Of a stretch of 64,000 nt of DNA, positions 8,771-17,364 are shown in pieces. Within the stretch, counting starts at the first letter, position 1, and each line of letters starts with the position of its first letter. Under the pieces are notes generated by a model, which was given only the letters and a program-made list of their open reading frames with translations, searched no databases and was not told the origin of the DNA. The stretch covers positions 6,882,001 to 6,946,000 of the forward strand of contig NZ_WING01000001.1 in assembly GCF_009793335.1 (NCBI RefSeq). The letters run 5' to 3'. Source of the DNA: Actinomadura sp. J1-007 (GTDB lineage Bacteria > Actinomycetota > Actinomycetes > Streptosporangiales > Streptosporangiaceae). The position numbers and the translations under genes are program-made.

Positions 8771-10864
8771 ATGGTCGCGGATGTCTCCGTGTCGTCGGCC
8801 GCCTCGCGCCCCGGCGAGGAGGCGCCGCGGCTGTCGGTCAAGCGCGAGCTCCTCATCGGCCTCGCGGTGTTCGCGGTGTACGGGCTGGTCGAGTCCGTGC
8901 CCGTGGAGAACCGCCGGGCCGTCGCCGACGCGCACGGCCTCGCCCTGCACGCGCTGGAGAGCGACCTGCGCATCGCCGTCGCCCGCCCGCTGAACGAGTG
9001 GCTGTCGGGCCACCCCTCGCTGTGCAAGGCGGCGAACTACGAGTACGCCGTCACCTACGTCGTCAGCGCCGCGATCCTGCTGGTCTGGCTGTTCCGGAAC
9101 CGCCCGGAGCGGTACCCGGTCGCGCGCAACTCGTTCGCCCTCATCAACCTCCTCGCGGTCGCCACCTTCGCGCTCTACCCCGTCGCCCCGCCCCGCCTGC
9201 TCCCCGACCTCGGCTTCGTCGACACCGTCAAGCTCGGGCACACCTGGGGCTCGTGGGGCTCCCCGCTGGTCGACAACGCCAACCAGCTCGCCGCGATGCC
9301 GTCGCTGCACGTCGCCTGGGCGCTGTGGGTGAGCGTCGAGCTCGCCCGGCTGTCGGCGCGCCGCTCGGTCCAGGCGGTCAGCCTCGTGCACGTCCTGCTG
9401 ACCATCGTGGTGATCCTCGCGACCGCCAACCACTTCCTGCTGGACGCCGCGGGCGCGGCCGTCCTGGTCTGGCTCTGCGTCTACCTCGCCGAACGGTTCG
9501 GCGGCGTGCCCCGCGAGCGGCGGGTGCGGCCCGCCGACGCGTTCTTCCTGGCCGTGGAGTCGCGGCGGGCGCCCCAGCACGTCGGCGGCCTGATCGTGCT
9601 GGGCGCCCCGGACGGCTCGGTCACCCGCGAACGGCTCGTCGCGCTCGTCCGCGACCGGCTGGAGGGGCTGCCGAGGTTCCGCCAGCGGCTCGCGCCGCGC
9701 GGCCGGTGGCGGCGGCCCGCCTGGTCCGAGCAGGCCGCCATCGACTGGGACTGGCACGTCCCGGTGCGCGACCTGCCCGCGCCCGGCGGCAGGGCCGCGC
9801 TCGACCGGCTGGTCGCCGAGCTCCAGTCCGAGCCGCTGCCCCGCGACCGGCCGCTGTGGCGGCTCGTCCTCGTGCGCGGGTACGAGCCGGACCGCACGGC
9901 CGTGGTGTTCCTGATGCACCACGTCGTCGCGGACGGCATCGGCGTGATCTCCCACGCGCTGCGGCTGATGGACGACCCGCCGGACCGGCCCGGCGCGGGC
10001 GGCGGCCGGGGCCGCGGCCCGTCGCCGCTCGCGGGGCTCGGCGCGCTGCTCCGGGGCGGCGGGACCCGCGCCGGACCGGGGCCGTTCCGCCGCGCCGCGG
10101 GAACGGCGGCCGGCCTGTTCCAGCTCGCCACCGAGAGCCGCCAGGGCGCGCGGCTGCCCGACGCGGCGACGCCGGAGCGCACGTTCGGCACGTTCGGGCT
10201 GCCGCTCAGCGCGGTCAGGGACGTCGCGCGGCGTCGGGGCGCCCGGGTCACCGACGTGATGCTCTGCGCCGTCGCGGGCGGCCTGTCGCGCGTCTGCGCC
10301 GCGCGCGGCGCGGGGGCCGACGCCGCCTCGCCGCGCGACGGCGCGCCCGGCCGCCTGCGCGTCACGGTGCCGCTGATGATGCGCACGCCCGACACCGCGC
10401 CGGAGGGCAACTACACGGCCGCGGTGATGGTGGACGTCCCGATCGGCGCGATGCCCGAGGACGAACGGCTCGCGCTGATCGCCCGCAGGACCGGCCGCCT
10501 GCACAGCGGCACCCGCGCGCTCGCGTCGTGGTTCGTGATGAGCCGGGTCGCGGCGCTCGTCCCGCCTCCGCTGCACGGGGCGTTCGCCCGGACCGTCTAC
10601 GGCGGGCGCACGTTCCAGGCCATCGTGTCGAACCTGCCGGGCCCCGACGCCGACCTGCGGCTCGCCGGGGCGCCCGTGCTGGCCGTCCACCCGATCCTGC
10701 CGACCGCGCCCGGCGCGCCGCTCGCCGTCGGCGCGATCGGGCGCCACGGGCGCCTGGACTTCGGCGTCAGCGCCGAACCGGCCCTGGTCGAGGACGCCGC
10801 GAAGCTGTGCGGCGCGATGCGCGACGTCATCGCCGAACTCGACCCCGCCACCGACCGTGGCTGA
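8771..10864 (+). CDS. Bifunctional PAP2 phosphatase / WS-DGAT O-acyltransferase fusion
   Basis: Two domains lie in one 697-residue protein. Residues ~20-245 are a membrane PAP2 (PAP2_3, inositolphosphotransferase-like) domain with several hydrophobic helices, YPVAPPRLLPDLGF, PSLHVAWALW (motif 2, residues ~176-185) and NHFLLD (motif 3). Residues ~255-695 are a wax ester synthase/diacylglycerol acyltransferase with the catalytic HHVVADG (around residue 382) and the late motifs NYTAAVMVD and SNLPGP. PAP2 enzymes can make diacylglycerol from phosphatidate, and WS/DGAT enzymes esterify diacylglycerol with acyl-CoA, so the fusion could join the last two steps of triacylglycerol formation. ATG at 8771 is preferred for its GGGGGAGG site; an ATG at 8717 in the same frame adds 18 residues. 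It overlaps the next gene by 8 bases. Confidence 0.88.
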   Translation: MVADVSVSSAASRPGEEAPRLSVKRELLIGLAVFAVYGLVESVPVENRRAVADAHGLALHALESDLRIAVARPLNEWLSGHPSLCKAANYEYAVTYVVSAAILLVWLFRNRPERYPVARNSFALINLLAVATFALYPVAPPRLLPDLGFVDTVKLGHTWGSWGSPLVDNANQLAAMPSLHVAWALWVSVELARLSARRSVQAVSLVHVLLTIVVILATANHFLLDAAGAAVLVWLCVYLAERFGGVPRERRVRPADAFFLAVESRRAPQHVGGLIVLGAPDGSVTRERLVALVRDRLEGLPRFRQRLAPRGRWRRPAWSEQAAIDWDWHVPVRDLPAPGGRAALDRLVAELQSEPLPRDRPLWRLVLVRGYEPDRTAVVFLMHHVVADGIGVISHALRLMDDPPDRPGAGGGRGRGPSPLAGLGALLRGGGTRAGPGPFRRAAGTAAGLFQLATESRQGARLPDAATPERTFGTFGLPLSAVRDVARRRGARVTDVMLCAVAGGLSRVCAARGAGADAASPRDGAPGRLRVTVPLMMRTPDTAPEGNYTAAVMVDVPIGAMPEDERLALIARRTGRLHSGTRALASWFVMSRVAALVPPPLHGAFARTVYGGRTFQAIVSNLPGPDADLRLAGAPVLAVHPILPTAPGAPLAVGAIGRHGRLDFGVSAEPALVEDAAKLCGAMRDVIAELDPATDRG

Positions 10865-11650
10865 ACCCGCGGGCCCCGGCGGGCGGGCCGGAGCGGGCGA
10901 GCGGGTCGCCCTGGTGACGGGCGCCTCGTCCGGCCTCGGCCGGGCGACCGCGGTGGCGCTCGCGCGCGCCGGGTACCGGCTCGTCCTGCACGGCCGCGAC
11001 CGCGAGCGCCTCACCACGCCGCCCGCGCTCGCCGAGGCCACCGCCGTCACCGGCGACCTCGCCGTGCCCGCCGACGTGGAACGCCTCGCCGCGACCGCGC
11101 TGAGCGCCCACGGCCGGGTCGACCTGCTCGTCAGCAACGCGGGCGTCGGCTGGTCGGGCCCGCTGGAGGCGATGGACGGCGACCGCGCCGCGGCGATGCT
11201 GGCGGTCAACCTGGCCGCGCCCATCGCGCTCACCCGCGCGCTGCTGCCGCACATGCTCGACAGGGGCACGGGCCGCCTGGCGTACGTCACGTCGATCGCG
11301 GGACGGCTCGGCGTGGCGGGCGAGGCCGTCTACGCCGCGACGAAGGGCGGCCTGGACGCGTTCGCCGAGAGCCTGCGCCTCGAACTGCGCGGGACGGGCG
11401 TCGCGGTCACCGTGCTCGTCCCCGGCGTGGTGGACACCCCGTTCTTCGAACGCAGGGGCGCCCCGTACGACCGGAGCCGCCCCCGCCCGCTCCCGGCCGG
11501 ACGGGTCGCCGCGGCGCTCGTCCGCGGCGTCGCGGGGGGCGCGGACGAGGTCCACGCCCCCGCTGGCTGCGGCTGCCCGTCGCCGTCCGCGGCGCCGCCC
11601 CCGGCCCCTACCGCCGCCTGGCGGGCCGGTTCGGCGACCGCGTCCGTTGA
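10857..11650 (+). CDS. SDR family oxidoreductase, C-terminus frameshifted near 11557-11561
   Basis: GTG at 10857 overlaps the end of the PAP2-acyltransferase gene, so the two are coupled. Cofactor motif TGASSGLGRA, SNAGVGWSG, catalytic Ser in YVTSIAGRLG and YAATKGG (YxxxK) identify a classical short-chain dehydrogenase/reductase. As given, the frame runs to 11666 with a nonsense tail (PAGCGCPSPSA...). Adding one C to the five-C run at 11557-11561 gives a natural ending (APRWLRLPVAVRGAAPGPYR, then RRLAGRFGDRVR) and a stop at 11648-11650, about 264 residues. The break is probably a sequence error. The substrate is unknown; position suggests lipid metabolism. Confidence 0.82.
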
Positions 11651-11662
11651 ACGGACCCGGCC

Positions 11663-12544
11663 CTAGCCGCGCGCGTTCGCCGGCGAGGTTCTCGCGAGGA
11701 CGCGCAGCCATTCGGTGAGCAGGCGCGCGGGTCGCGGGCGCGGGCGCGCGCCGAGGACGTCGTAGGCGTCGCGGACGATCGCGGCGTACGTGGCGCGCCC
11801 GCCGCCGACGAAACCGCTCACCGCGAGCCGCGCCCACGGGCCGAGGCCGTCCACGACCGGCTCGCCCTCGGCGATCATGCGGCGGGCCCGGCCCGCCTCC
11901 AGGGCGATCACGCCGCGCAGCCGCGTCGGCGCCGAACGGGCCGCGAGGTCGCCGTCCTCGCAGCCGAAGCGCCGCAGGTCGTCCGCCGGGAGGTAGACGC
12001 GCCCGCGCGCGTGGTCCTCCCCGGCGTCCTGGCAGTGCTCGAGGATCTGCAAGGCCGAGCAGACCCGGTCCGACAGGGCGAGCCGGGCGGGCGTCGCCGC
12101 GCCGAAGACGTACAGCACGATGTGCCCGACCGGGTCGGCCGACAGCGCGCAGTAGGCCATCAGCTCGTCGAACGTGCCGTACCGCGCGACCTCCTGGTCC
12201 TGGCGGTTCGCCTGGACGAGCGCGCGGAACGGCCCGTCCGGGACGCCCCGGTCCCGGACCGTCTCCGCGAGCCGCCGCATGACCGGCAGCCGCGCCCGCC
12301 CGCCCGCGTACACGCGGTCGAGGTCGCGCTCGACCTCGTCCAGCAGCGCGGGCCGCTCGCCGGGCGGGGCCTCGTCGCCGATGTCGTCGACCATCCGCGC
12401 GAAGCCGTACACGGCCAGCAGGTGGCCGCGGTACCGGGACGGCAGCAGCCGCGAGGCGACGGGGAAGTTCTCCTTCGCCGCCGCGGCCTCCAGCGTCCGC
12501 GGGTCGTGCTCGTGCTCCCGCAGCGGGACCGCCTGGGCGGCCAT
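11663..12544 (-). CDS. hpnC: Squalene synthase HpnC (hydroxysqualene synthase)
   Basis: The 293-residue trans-isoprenyl diphosphate synthase contains KENFPVASRLLP, characteristic of HpnC. The first aspartate motif is in ARMVDDIGDE and the second metal-binding region is QILEHCQDAGEDHARGRVYLP. In the three-enzyme bacterial squalene route HpnC converts presqualene diphosphate to hydroxysqualene. ATG at 12544 has GGAGG upstream. It is the last gene of the hpn operon, 11 bases after hpnH, instead of next to hpnD as in many genomes. HpnC and HpnD were told apart by these N-terminal signatures, so a swap of the two names is the main uncertainty. Confidence 0.88.
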   Translation of the reverse strand: MAAQAVPLREHEHDPRTLEAAAAKENFPVASRLLPSRYRGHLLAVYGFARMVDDIGDEAPPGERPALLDEVERDLDRVYAGGRARLPVMRRLAETVRDRGVPDGPFRALVQANRQDQEVARYGTFDELMAYCALSADPVGHIVLYVFGAATPARLALSDRVCSALQILEHCQDAGEDHARGRVYLPADDLRRFGCEDGDLAARSAPTRLRGVIALEAGRARRMIAEGEPVVDGLGPWARLAVSGFVGGGRATYAAIVRDAYDVLGARPRPRPARLLTEWLRVLARTSPANARG

Positions 12545-12555
12545 CGCCCGCCTCC

Positions 12556-13560
12556 TCACATCGTCTGGAGCGCGCGCAGCGACTCCTTGAGCGACCCCAT
12601 CGTGGCGAAGACGGCGGTCGGCTCGTAGCCGCAGTGCGCCATGCAGTTGGCGCAGCGGTCGTCGCGGCCGCGCCCGTACGACTCCCAGTCGGTCTCCTCG
12701 ATCAGCTCGCGGTACGACTGGGCGTAGCCGTCGTTCATCAGGTAGCACGGGCGCTGCCAGCCGAACAGCGAGTACGACGGGATCGCCCAGGCCGTGCAGC
12801 CGAAGTCGGCCCTGCCCTCCAGGAAGTCCAGGAACAGCGGCGAGTGGTTCAGCCGCCACCGCTTCCGGTTGCCGCCCGCGAACGCCTTGCGGAACAGCTC
12901 GCGGGTCTCCTGGACGCCGAGGAAGCCGTCCTGGTCCGGGGCCTTCTCGTACGCGTACCCCGGCGAGATCATCATCTGGTCCACGCCGAGGTCGTCGTTC
13001 AGGTAGTCCAGCACCTCGATCACGGTCTGCGGGGTGTCGGTGTTGAAGAACGTGGTGTTGGTCGTCACCCGGAACCCGCGCTCGCGGGCCTCGCGGATCG
13101 CGGCGACCGCGTCGTCGAACACCCCCTGCTTGCAGACCGACGCGTCGTGCCGTTCGCGCAGGCCGTCGATGTGGACGACGAAGCTGAAGTAGCGCGACGG
13201 CGTGAACCGGTCGAGCTTCTTCGGCATCAGCAGCGCGTTGGTGCACAGGAAGACGTACCGCTTCATCCGCACCAGCGCCTCGACCATCTCGCCGATCTGC
13301 GGGTGCATCAGCGGCTCGCCGCCCGCGATCGAGACCATCGGCGCGCCGCACTCGCGCATCGCCGCGACGGCCTGCTCGACCGGCATCCGCCGCTTGAGCA
13401 CGTCGGCCGGGTGCTGGATCTTGCCGCAGCCCGCGCAGGACAGGTTGCACGCGAACAGCGGCTCCAGCTCGACCAGCAGCGGGAACTTGTCGCGCCTCAT
13501 CAGCCGGTTGCGCAGGATGTGGCTGCCCACGCGCACACTCTGCCGAAATGGCATGCCCAT
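12556..13560 (-). CDS. hpnH: Adenosyl-hopene transferase HpnH (radical SAM)
   Basis: The 334-residue radical SAM protein has the cluster-binding motif FACNLSCAGCGK (Cys38, Cys42, Cys45) and SIAGGEPLMHP for SAM binding. The C-terminal Cys-rich stretch RCANCMAHCGYEP is typical of HpnH. HpnH adds a 5'-deoxyadenosyl radical to hopene to form adenosylhopane, the first step of side-chain building for extended hopanoids. ATG at 13560 follows AAGGAGGT and overlaps the hpnG stop by one base (TGATG). An internal ATG two codons later is the alternative start. Sequence and neighbours agree well. Confidence 0.93.
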   Translation of the reverse strand: MGMPFRQSVRVGSHILRNRLMRRDKFPLLVELEPLFACNLSCAGCGKIQHPADVLKRRMPVEQAVAAMRECGAPMVSIAGGEPLMHPQIGEMVEALVRMKRYVFLCTNALLMPKKLDRFTPSRYFSFVVHIDGLRERHDASVCKQGVFDDAVAAIREARERGFRVTTNTTFFNTDTPQTVIEVLDYLNDDLGVDQMMISPGYAYEKAPDQDGFLGVQETRELFRKAFAGGNRKRWRLNHSPLFLDFLEGRADFGCTAWAIPSYSLFGWQRPCYLMNDGYAQSYRELIEETDWESYGRGRDDRCANCMAHCGYEPTAVFATMGSLKESLRALQTM

Positions 13561-14174
13561 CAGGGACGTACCTCCTTGGGACGGTCGGATGGAAGGCCCG
13601 CGTCGAGACGCGCGGGCCAGCGGCGCAGCGCCGGACCGCACGCGCGCAGCCCGCGCAGCGCGCGCAGGCCGCCCGGCACCGTCGCGGGACGCGACAGCGG
13701 GCGGTCCGGGGTGTCGACGATCGCGCGGACCGCGGCGAACGGCCGGTCGCCCGCCGCCTCGGCGAGCACCCCCGACTCCATGTCCACGGCCGTCGCGCCG
13801 TACGCCGAGAGGGTCCGGCGCTCGGGGCCGGTGACGAGGTGGTCGGTGGTGAGCAGCGGGCCGCGGTGCACGGTCAGGCCGGCGTCCCGCAGCAGCGCCG
13901 CGAGCGCGTCGGCGCCCCGGCACGGCAGGCTGCGCCCGCCCATGCGGACCTCGGTGGCGACGAGCAGGTCGCCCGGCCGGGGCCCCGGGACGAGCGACCC
14001 GCCGAAGCCGACCACGGCGAGCGCGTCGAACACCGGCAGCCGGCCGAGCGCCGCCCGCGCCCTGCGCGGCCCCATCCCGGTCCGCAGCACGTCGAAGCCG
14101 GTCGCCGCGTCGCCGCGGGAACCGACGGCCCAGACCTCCAGGGACAGCGCCGCGCACACCACCAGCCGCGTCAT
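13560..14174 (-). CDS. hpnG: Phosphorylase/nucleosidase HpnG for adenosylhopane side-chain processing
   Basis: The 204-residue protein of the purine nucleoside phosphorylase/MTA-SAH nucleosidase superfamily starts LVVCAALSLEVWAV. It carries the glycine-rich VVGFGGSLVPGPRPGDLLVA and AVDMESGVLAEAA, the conserved Met-Glu of the nucleoside site. HpnG removes adenine from adenosylhopane to give ribosylhopane. Assignment rests on this family and its place between shc and hpnH, overlapping both (4 bases with shc, 1 base with hpnH). It is shorter than standard MTA/SAH nucleosidases, as is usual for hpnG. Confidence 0.82.
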   Translation of the reverse strand: MTRLVVCAALSLEVWAVGSRGDAATGFDVLRTGMGPRRARAALGRLPVFDALAVVGFGGSLVPGPRPGDLLVATEVRMGGRSLPCRGADALAALLRDAGLTVHRGPLLTTDHLVTGPERRTLSAYGATAVDMESGVLAEAAGDRPFAAVRAIVDTPDRPLSRPATVPGGLRALRGLRACGPALRRWPARLDAGLPSDRPKEVRP

Positions 14175-16351
14175 GCCATGCCCTCCGGCGCGGGCGCGGC
14201 TCCCGGCACCGGCCCGGCCTCCGGCGCGGGCGCGGCTCCCGGCACCGGCCCGGCCTCGGGCGCGGGCGCGGCCTCCGGTACGGACGCGGCCTCCGGCGCG
14301 GGGGCGGCGGTGTCCGGGCCGCCCGCGGCGTCGCGGGCGGCCAGGTAGCGGCCGAGCGCGCTGATCGGGAAGACCAGCCGGTACAGGTGGTAGTTGATGT
14401 AGAAGTCGCCGGGGAACCCGGTGCCGGTGAAGTGGTCCTCGTCCCAGGTGCCGTCGGGCCGCTGGCGGTCGACGAGCCAGCCGACGCCCCGTTCGACCAT
14501 CGGGCCCCGTTCGCCCGCGGCGAGCAGCGCCAGCAGCGCCCACGCGGTCTGCGACGGCGTCGAGACGCCCCGCCCGATCCAGTCCGGGTCGCCGTACGAG
14601 CGCAGGTCCTCGCCCCACCCGCCGTCGGTGTTCTGGTGGTCGGCGAGCCAGCGCACGGCCCGCCGGATCTCGGGCCGGTCGCGCGGGACGCCCGCGGCGA
14701 CCAGCGCGGGCACCACCGAGCCGGTGCCGTACACGTGGTTGGCGCCCCACCGGCCGAACCACGAGCCGTCCTTCTCCTGCGCCTTCAGCAGCCACGCCCC
14801 GGCGCGCCGCAGCGCGGGCGAGTCGGTGTGGCCGGCGTGCGCGAGGGCCTCCACCACGTGCGCGGTCACGTCGGCGGACGGCGGGTCGAGCACGGCGCCG
14901 AAGTCGCAGAACGGCAGCTTCGTGCACAGCGTCCGGGTGTTGTCGGCGTCGAACGCGCCGTACGAGCCGTCCTTGGAGGCCATCCCGGTCATCCAGCGGA
15001 TGCCGCGCCGGACCGCCGCCTCCGCCTTCGGATGGGCGGTGCGGCGCAGCGCGAGGACCGCCTCGGCGGTGTCGTCCACGTCGGGGTAGCCGTCGTTGTG
15101 GAACTCGAACGCCCAGCCGCCGGGCGCGAGGTCGGGACGGCGGACGGACCAGTCGCCCGGCCCCCGCACCTCCTCCGCGACGACCCAGCCGGCGGCGCGC
15201 ATCAGCGCCGGGTGGTCGGCGGGCAGGCCCGCGTCCGCCAGCGCGTTCATGGCGAGGACGGTGTCCCAGACCGGCGACTGGCACGCCTCCATCCGGCGGC
15301 CCTTGCCGTCGCGGACGGTGAACCCGTCCAGGCCCTTCAGCCCGCGCTCCATCACCGGGTGGTCCAGGCCGTAGCCGAGCAGGTGCAGCGCCATCAGCGA
15401 GTAGACCCACGGCGGCTGGATGCCGCCCCACGAGCCGTCCAGCTCCTGCCGCGCGACGATCCACTCGGCGGCGCGGCGCATCGCGGCCCGGCGCAGCCGC
15501 CGCCCCGGCGCGAGCCTGGCCGGACCGCGCTCGTACCGGTGCAGCAGCCGGTCCAGCCCGTTGAACGCCGCGCCCCAGCCGGTCGCGCGGCGCCGGGGCC
15601 GCACCCCCGAGCGCAGCTCCGGCAGGTCGAACGGCAGCGGGCGGATGGGCCGCAGCGAGCCGACGATCGTCAGCGGGACGATCGTCTGCCGCGCCCAGCA
15701 CGCCCAGTCGTAGACGTTGAGCGGGCACCAGGTCGGCAGGTACATCAGCTCGGGCGGCATCACCGGCAGCTCGTCCCACGACCACCGCCCGAACAGCGCG
15801 AGCCAGATCCGGGTGAAGACGCGGCTCGCCTCGATCCCGCCCGCGCCGGTCACGTACCCGGCGGCGCGGCGCATGTGGGCGTCCTCGGGGCGGTCCCCGG
15901 CGAGCCGCAGCGCCACGTACGCCTCGATCGTGGTGGACAGGTCGGGCGGGCCGTCGTGGAAGTTGGCCCACGTGCCGTCGTCCCGCTGCTGCGAGCGGAT
16001 CCAGGCCGCGGCCTCGGCGGTCTCCGACTCCGTCCGGATGCCGAGGAACTCGCGGAGCAGCAGGTCCTCGGCGTCCATGGTGACGTTGGTCTGGAGCTCC
16101 CCCTTCCACCAGCCCTCGGCGGACTGGAGGCCCAGCAGGTGCTCGCGGGCGGCGTGCAGCGCGGCGGCCGTCCTGTCCCCGGGCGCGGGAGCGGGAGCGG
16201 CGGCGGGGACGGCCGGAGCCGCGGCGGCTTCGGCGGCGGCGGGTGCGGTTCCGGTTTCGGCTGGGGCCGCGGTCCGGGCGGTCGCGGCGCGGCCGGCGGC
16301 CGGCGGGTTCTTCGCGGTCCCGGCCGGCCGGGCGGGCTCGGTCGTCGTCAT
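14171..16351 (-). CDS. shc: Squalene-hopene cyclase
   Basis: The 726-residue class II terpene cyclase folds squalene into hopene/hopanol by protonation. The proton donor motif DVDDTAE lies near residue 424. QW-type repeats are present (e.g. GWWKGELQTN, DGSWGGIQPPWVYS, DGSWFGRWGANHVYGTG, DGGWGEDLRSY, DGTWDEDHFTGTGFPG). About 57 Ala/Pro-rich residues precede the catalytic body and about 45 follow it; the C-terminal tail contains a duplicated 12-residue unit. These tails look like disordered additions to an ordinary cyclase. The start overlaps the polyprenyl synthase stop by one base and the stop overlaps hpnG by four. Confidence 0.95.
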   Translation of the reverse strand: MTTTEPARPAGTAKNPPAAGRAATARTAAPAETGTAPAAAEAAAAPAVPAAAPAPAPGDRTAAALHAAREHLLGLQSAEGWWKGELQTNVTMDAEDLLLREFLGIRTESETAEAAAWIRSQQRDDGTWANFHDGPPDLSTTIEAYVALRLAGDRPEDAHMRRAAGYVTGAGGIEASRVFTRIWLALFGRWSWDELPVMPPELMYLPTWCPLNVYDWACWARQTIVPLTIVGSLRPIRPLPFDLPELRSGVRPRRRATGWGAAFNGLDRLLHRYERGPARLAPGRRLRRAAMRRAAEWIVARQELDGSWGGIQPPWVYSLMALHLLGYGLDHPVMERGLKGLDGFTVRDGKGRRMEACQSPVWDTVLAMNALADAGLPADHPALMRAAGWVVAEEVRGPGDWSVRRPDLAPGGWAFEFHNDGYPDVDDTAEAVLALRRTAHPKAEAAVRRGIRWMTGMASKDGSYGAFDADNTRTLCTKLPFCDFGAVLDPPSADVTAHVVEALAHAGHTDSPALRRAGAWLLKAQEKDGSWFGRWGANHVYGTGSVVPALVAAGVPRDRPEIRRAVRWLADHQNTDGGWGEDLRSYGDPDWIGRGVSTPSQTAWALLALLAAGERGPMVERGVGWLVDRQRPDGTWDEDHFTGTGFPGDFYINYHLYRLVFPISALGRYLAARDAAGGPDTAAPAPEAASVPEAAPAPEAGPVPGAAPAPEAGPVPGAAPAPEGMA
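14182..14253 (-). repeat. Two tandem 36-bp units encoding the Pro/Ala tail of squalene-hopene cyclase
   Basis: Identical 36-bp copies at 14182-14217 and 14218-14253 encode a repeated EAGPVPGAAPAP-type segment. A degenerate third copy follows toward 14290. The in-frame length (12 codons) lets the copy number vary without breaking the gene. Confidence 0.8.
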
Positions 16352-17364
16352 CAGCGGTCCCTCGTCGTGACGTAGCGGGCGAGTGCGTCGAGCTCGGAGC
16401 GGACGTCGTCCGGCAGCTCCACCTCGTCCAGATGTGCGCGGGCGGACGCGACGCGCGCGTCGGCCTCCGCCTCCGTCCAGGCCCGGCCGCCGGCGCTCTC
16501 GACCAGCCGGGCGGCCCGCCGCAGCTCGTCCTCCGGCAGCTCGCCGGGGCGGCCGAGCAGCTCCGCGAGCCCGGCCGAGTCGGCGGTCCCGGCGTTCAGC
16601 GCCGCCGTCACCGGCAGCGACTTCTTGCGCGAGCGCAGGTCGTTCAGCACCGGCTTGCCGGTGACCTCCGGCGACCCCCAGATGCCCAGCAGGTCGTCGG
16701 TGAGCTGGAACGCGACGCCGAGGTCGGCGCCGTAGGCGGTCAGCGCGGTCGTCAGCGGCGCGGGCGCCTCGCACAGCATCGCGCCGAGCGAGCAGGCGCA
16801 GGCGAGCAGCGCCGCGGTCTTCGCCGACGACATCCGCAGGCACTCGTCCAGCGTGATCCGCTCGCGCCGTTCGAACTCCAGGTCCAGCGCCTGGCCCGCG
16901 ATCAGCTCCGCGGTCGCGGCGGTCAGCCCGCGCGCGGCCCACTGCCCGCCGCGGGTGCCGGGCTCCAGCAGCACCTCCAGGGCCAGCGTGACCAGCGCGT
17001 CGCCGCACAGGATCGCGGCCGGGACGCCGAACACCGTCCACGCCGCGGGCCGGTGCCGCCGCGTCCGGTCGCCGTCCATGATGTCGTCGTGCAGCAGCGA
17101 GAACTGGTGCACCAGCTCCACCGCGACCGCGCCGGGCAGCCCCGCGCCCGGACCGCCGCCCGCCGCGCGCGCCGACAGCAGGACCAGCGCGGGGCGCAGC
17201 GCCTTGCCCGACGCGGACGCGGGACGCCCGCGCTCGTCGGTCCAGCCGAAGTGGTAGGCGGCGATCTCGCGCATCGGCCGGTCGAGGCGGTCCACCGCGG
17301 CCCGCAGCGCGGGCTCGATGAGCTCTCGCCCGGTCGTGGCGGGCGAGGGAGTCTCAGTGGTCAT
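16351..17364 (-). CDS. Polyprenyl (farnesyl/geranylgeranyl-type) diphosphate synthase
   Basis: The 337-residue trans-prenyltransferase has the first aspartate-rich motif LLHDDIMDGD and GKALRPALVLLSA upstream. The second motif reads QLTDDLLGIWG, so the usual DDxxD is DDxxG; this variant occurs in actinobacterial relatives. Its place inside the hopanoid operon suggests it supplies farnesyl diphosphate to HpnD, although chain length cannot be fixed by eye. It overlaps hpnE by 11 bases and shc by one. Confidence 0.88.
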   Translation of the reverse strand: MTTETPSPATTGRELIEPALRAAVDRLDRPMREIAAYHFGWTDERGRPASASGKALRPALVLLSARAAGGGPGAGLPGAVAVELVHQFSLLHDDIMDGDRTRRHRPAAWTVFGVPAAILCGDALVTLALEVLLEPGTRGGQWAARGLTAATAELIAGQALDLEFERRERITLDECLRMSSAKTAALLACACSLGAMLCEAPAPLTTALTAYGADLGVAFQLTDDLLGIWGSPEVTGKPVLNDLRSRKKSLPVTAALNAGTADSAGLAELLGRPGELPEDELRRAARLVESAGGRAWTEAEADARVASARAHLDEVELPDDVRSELDALARYVTTRDR

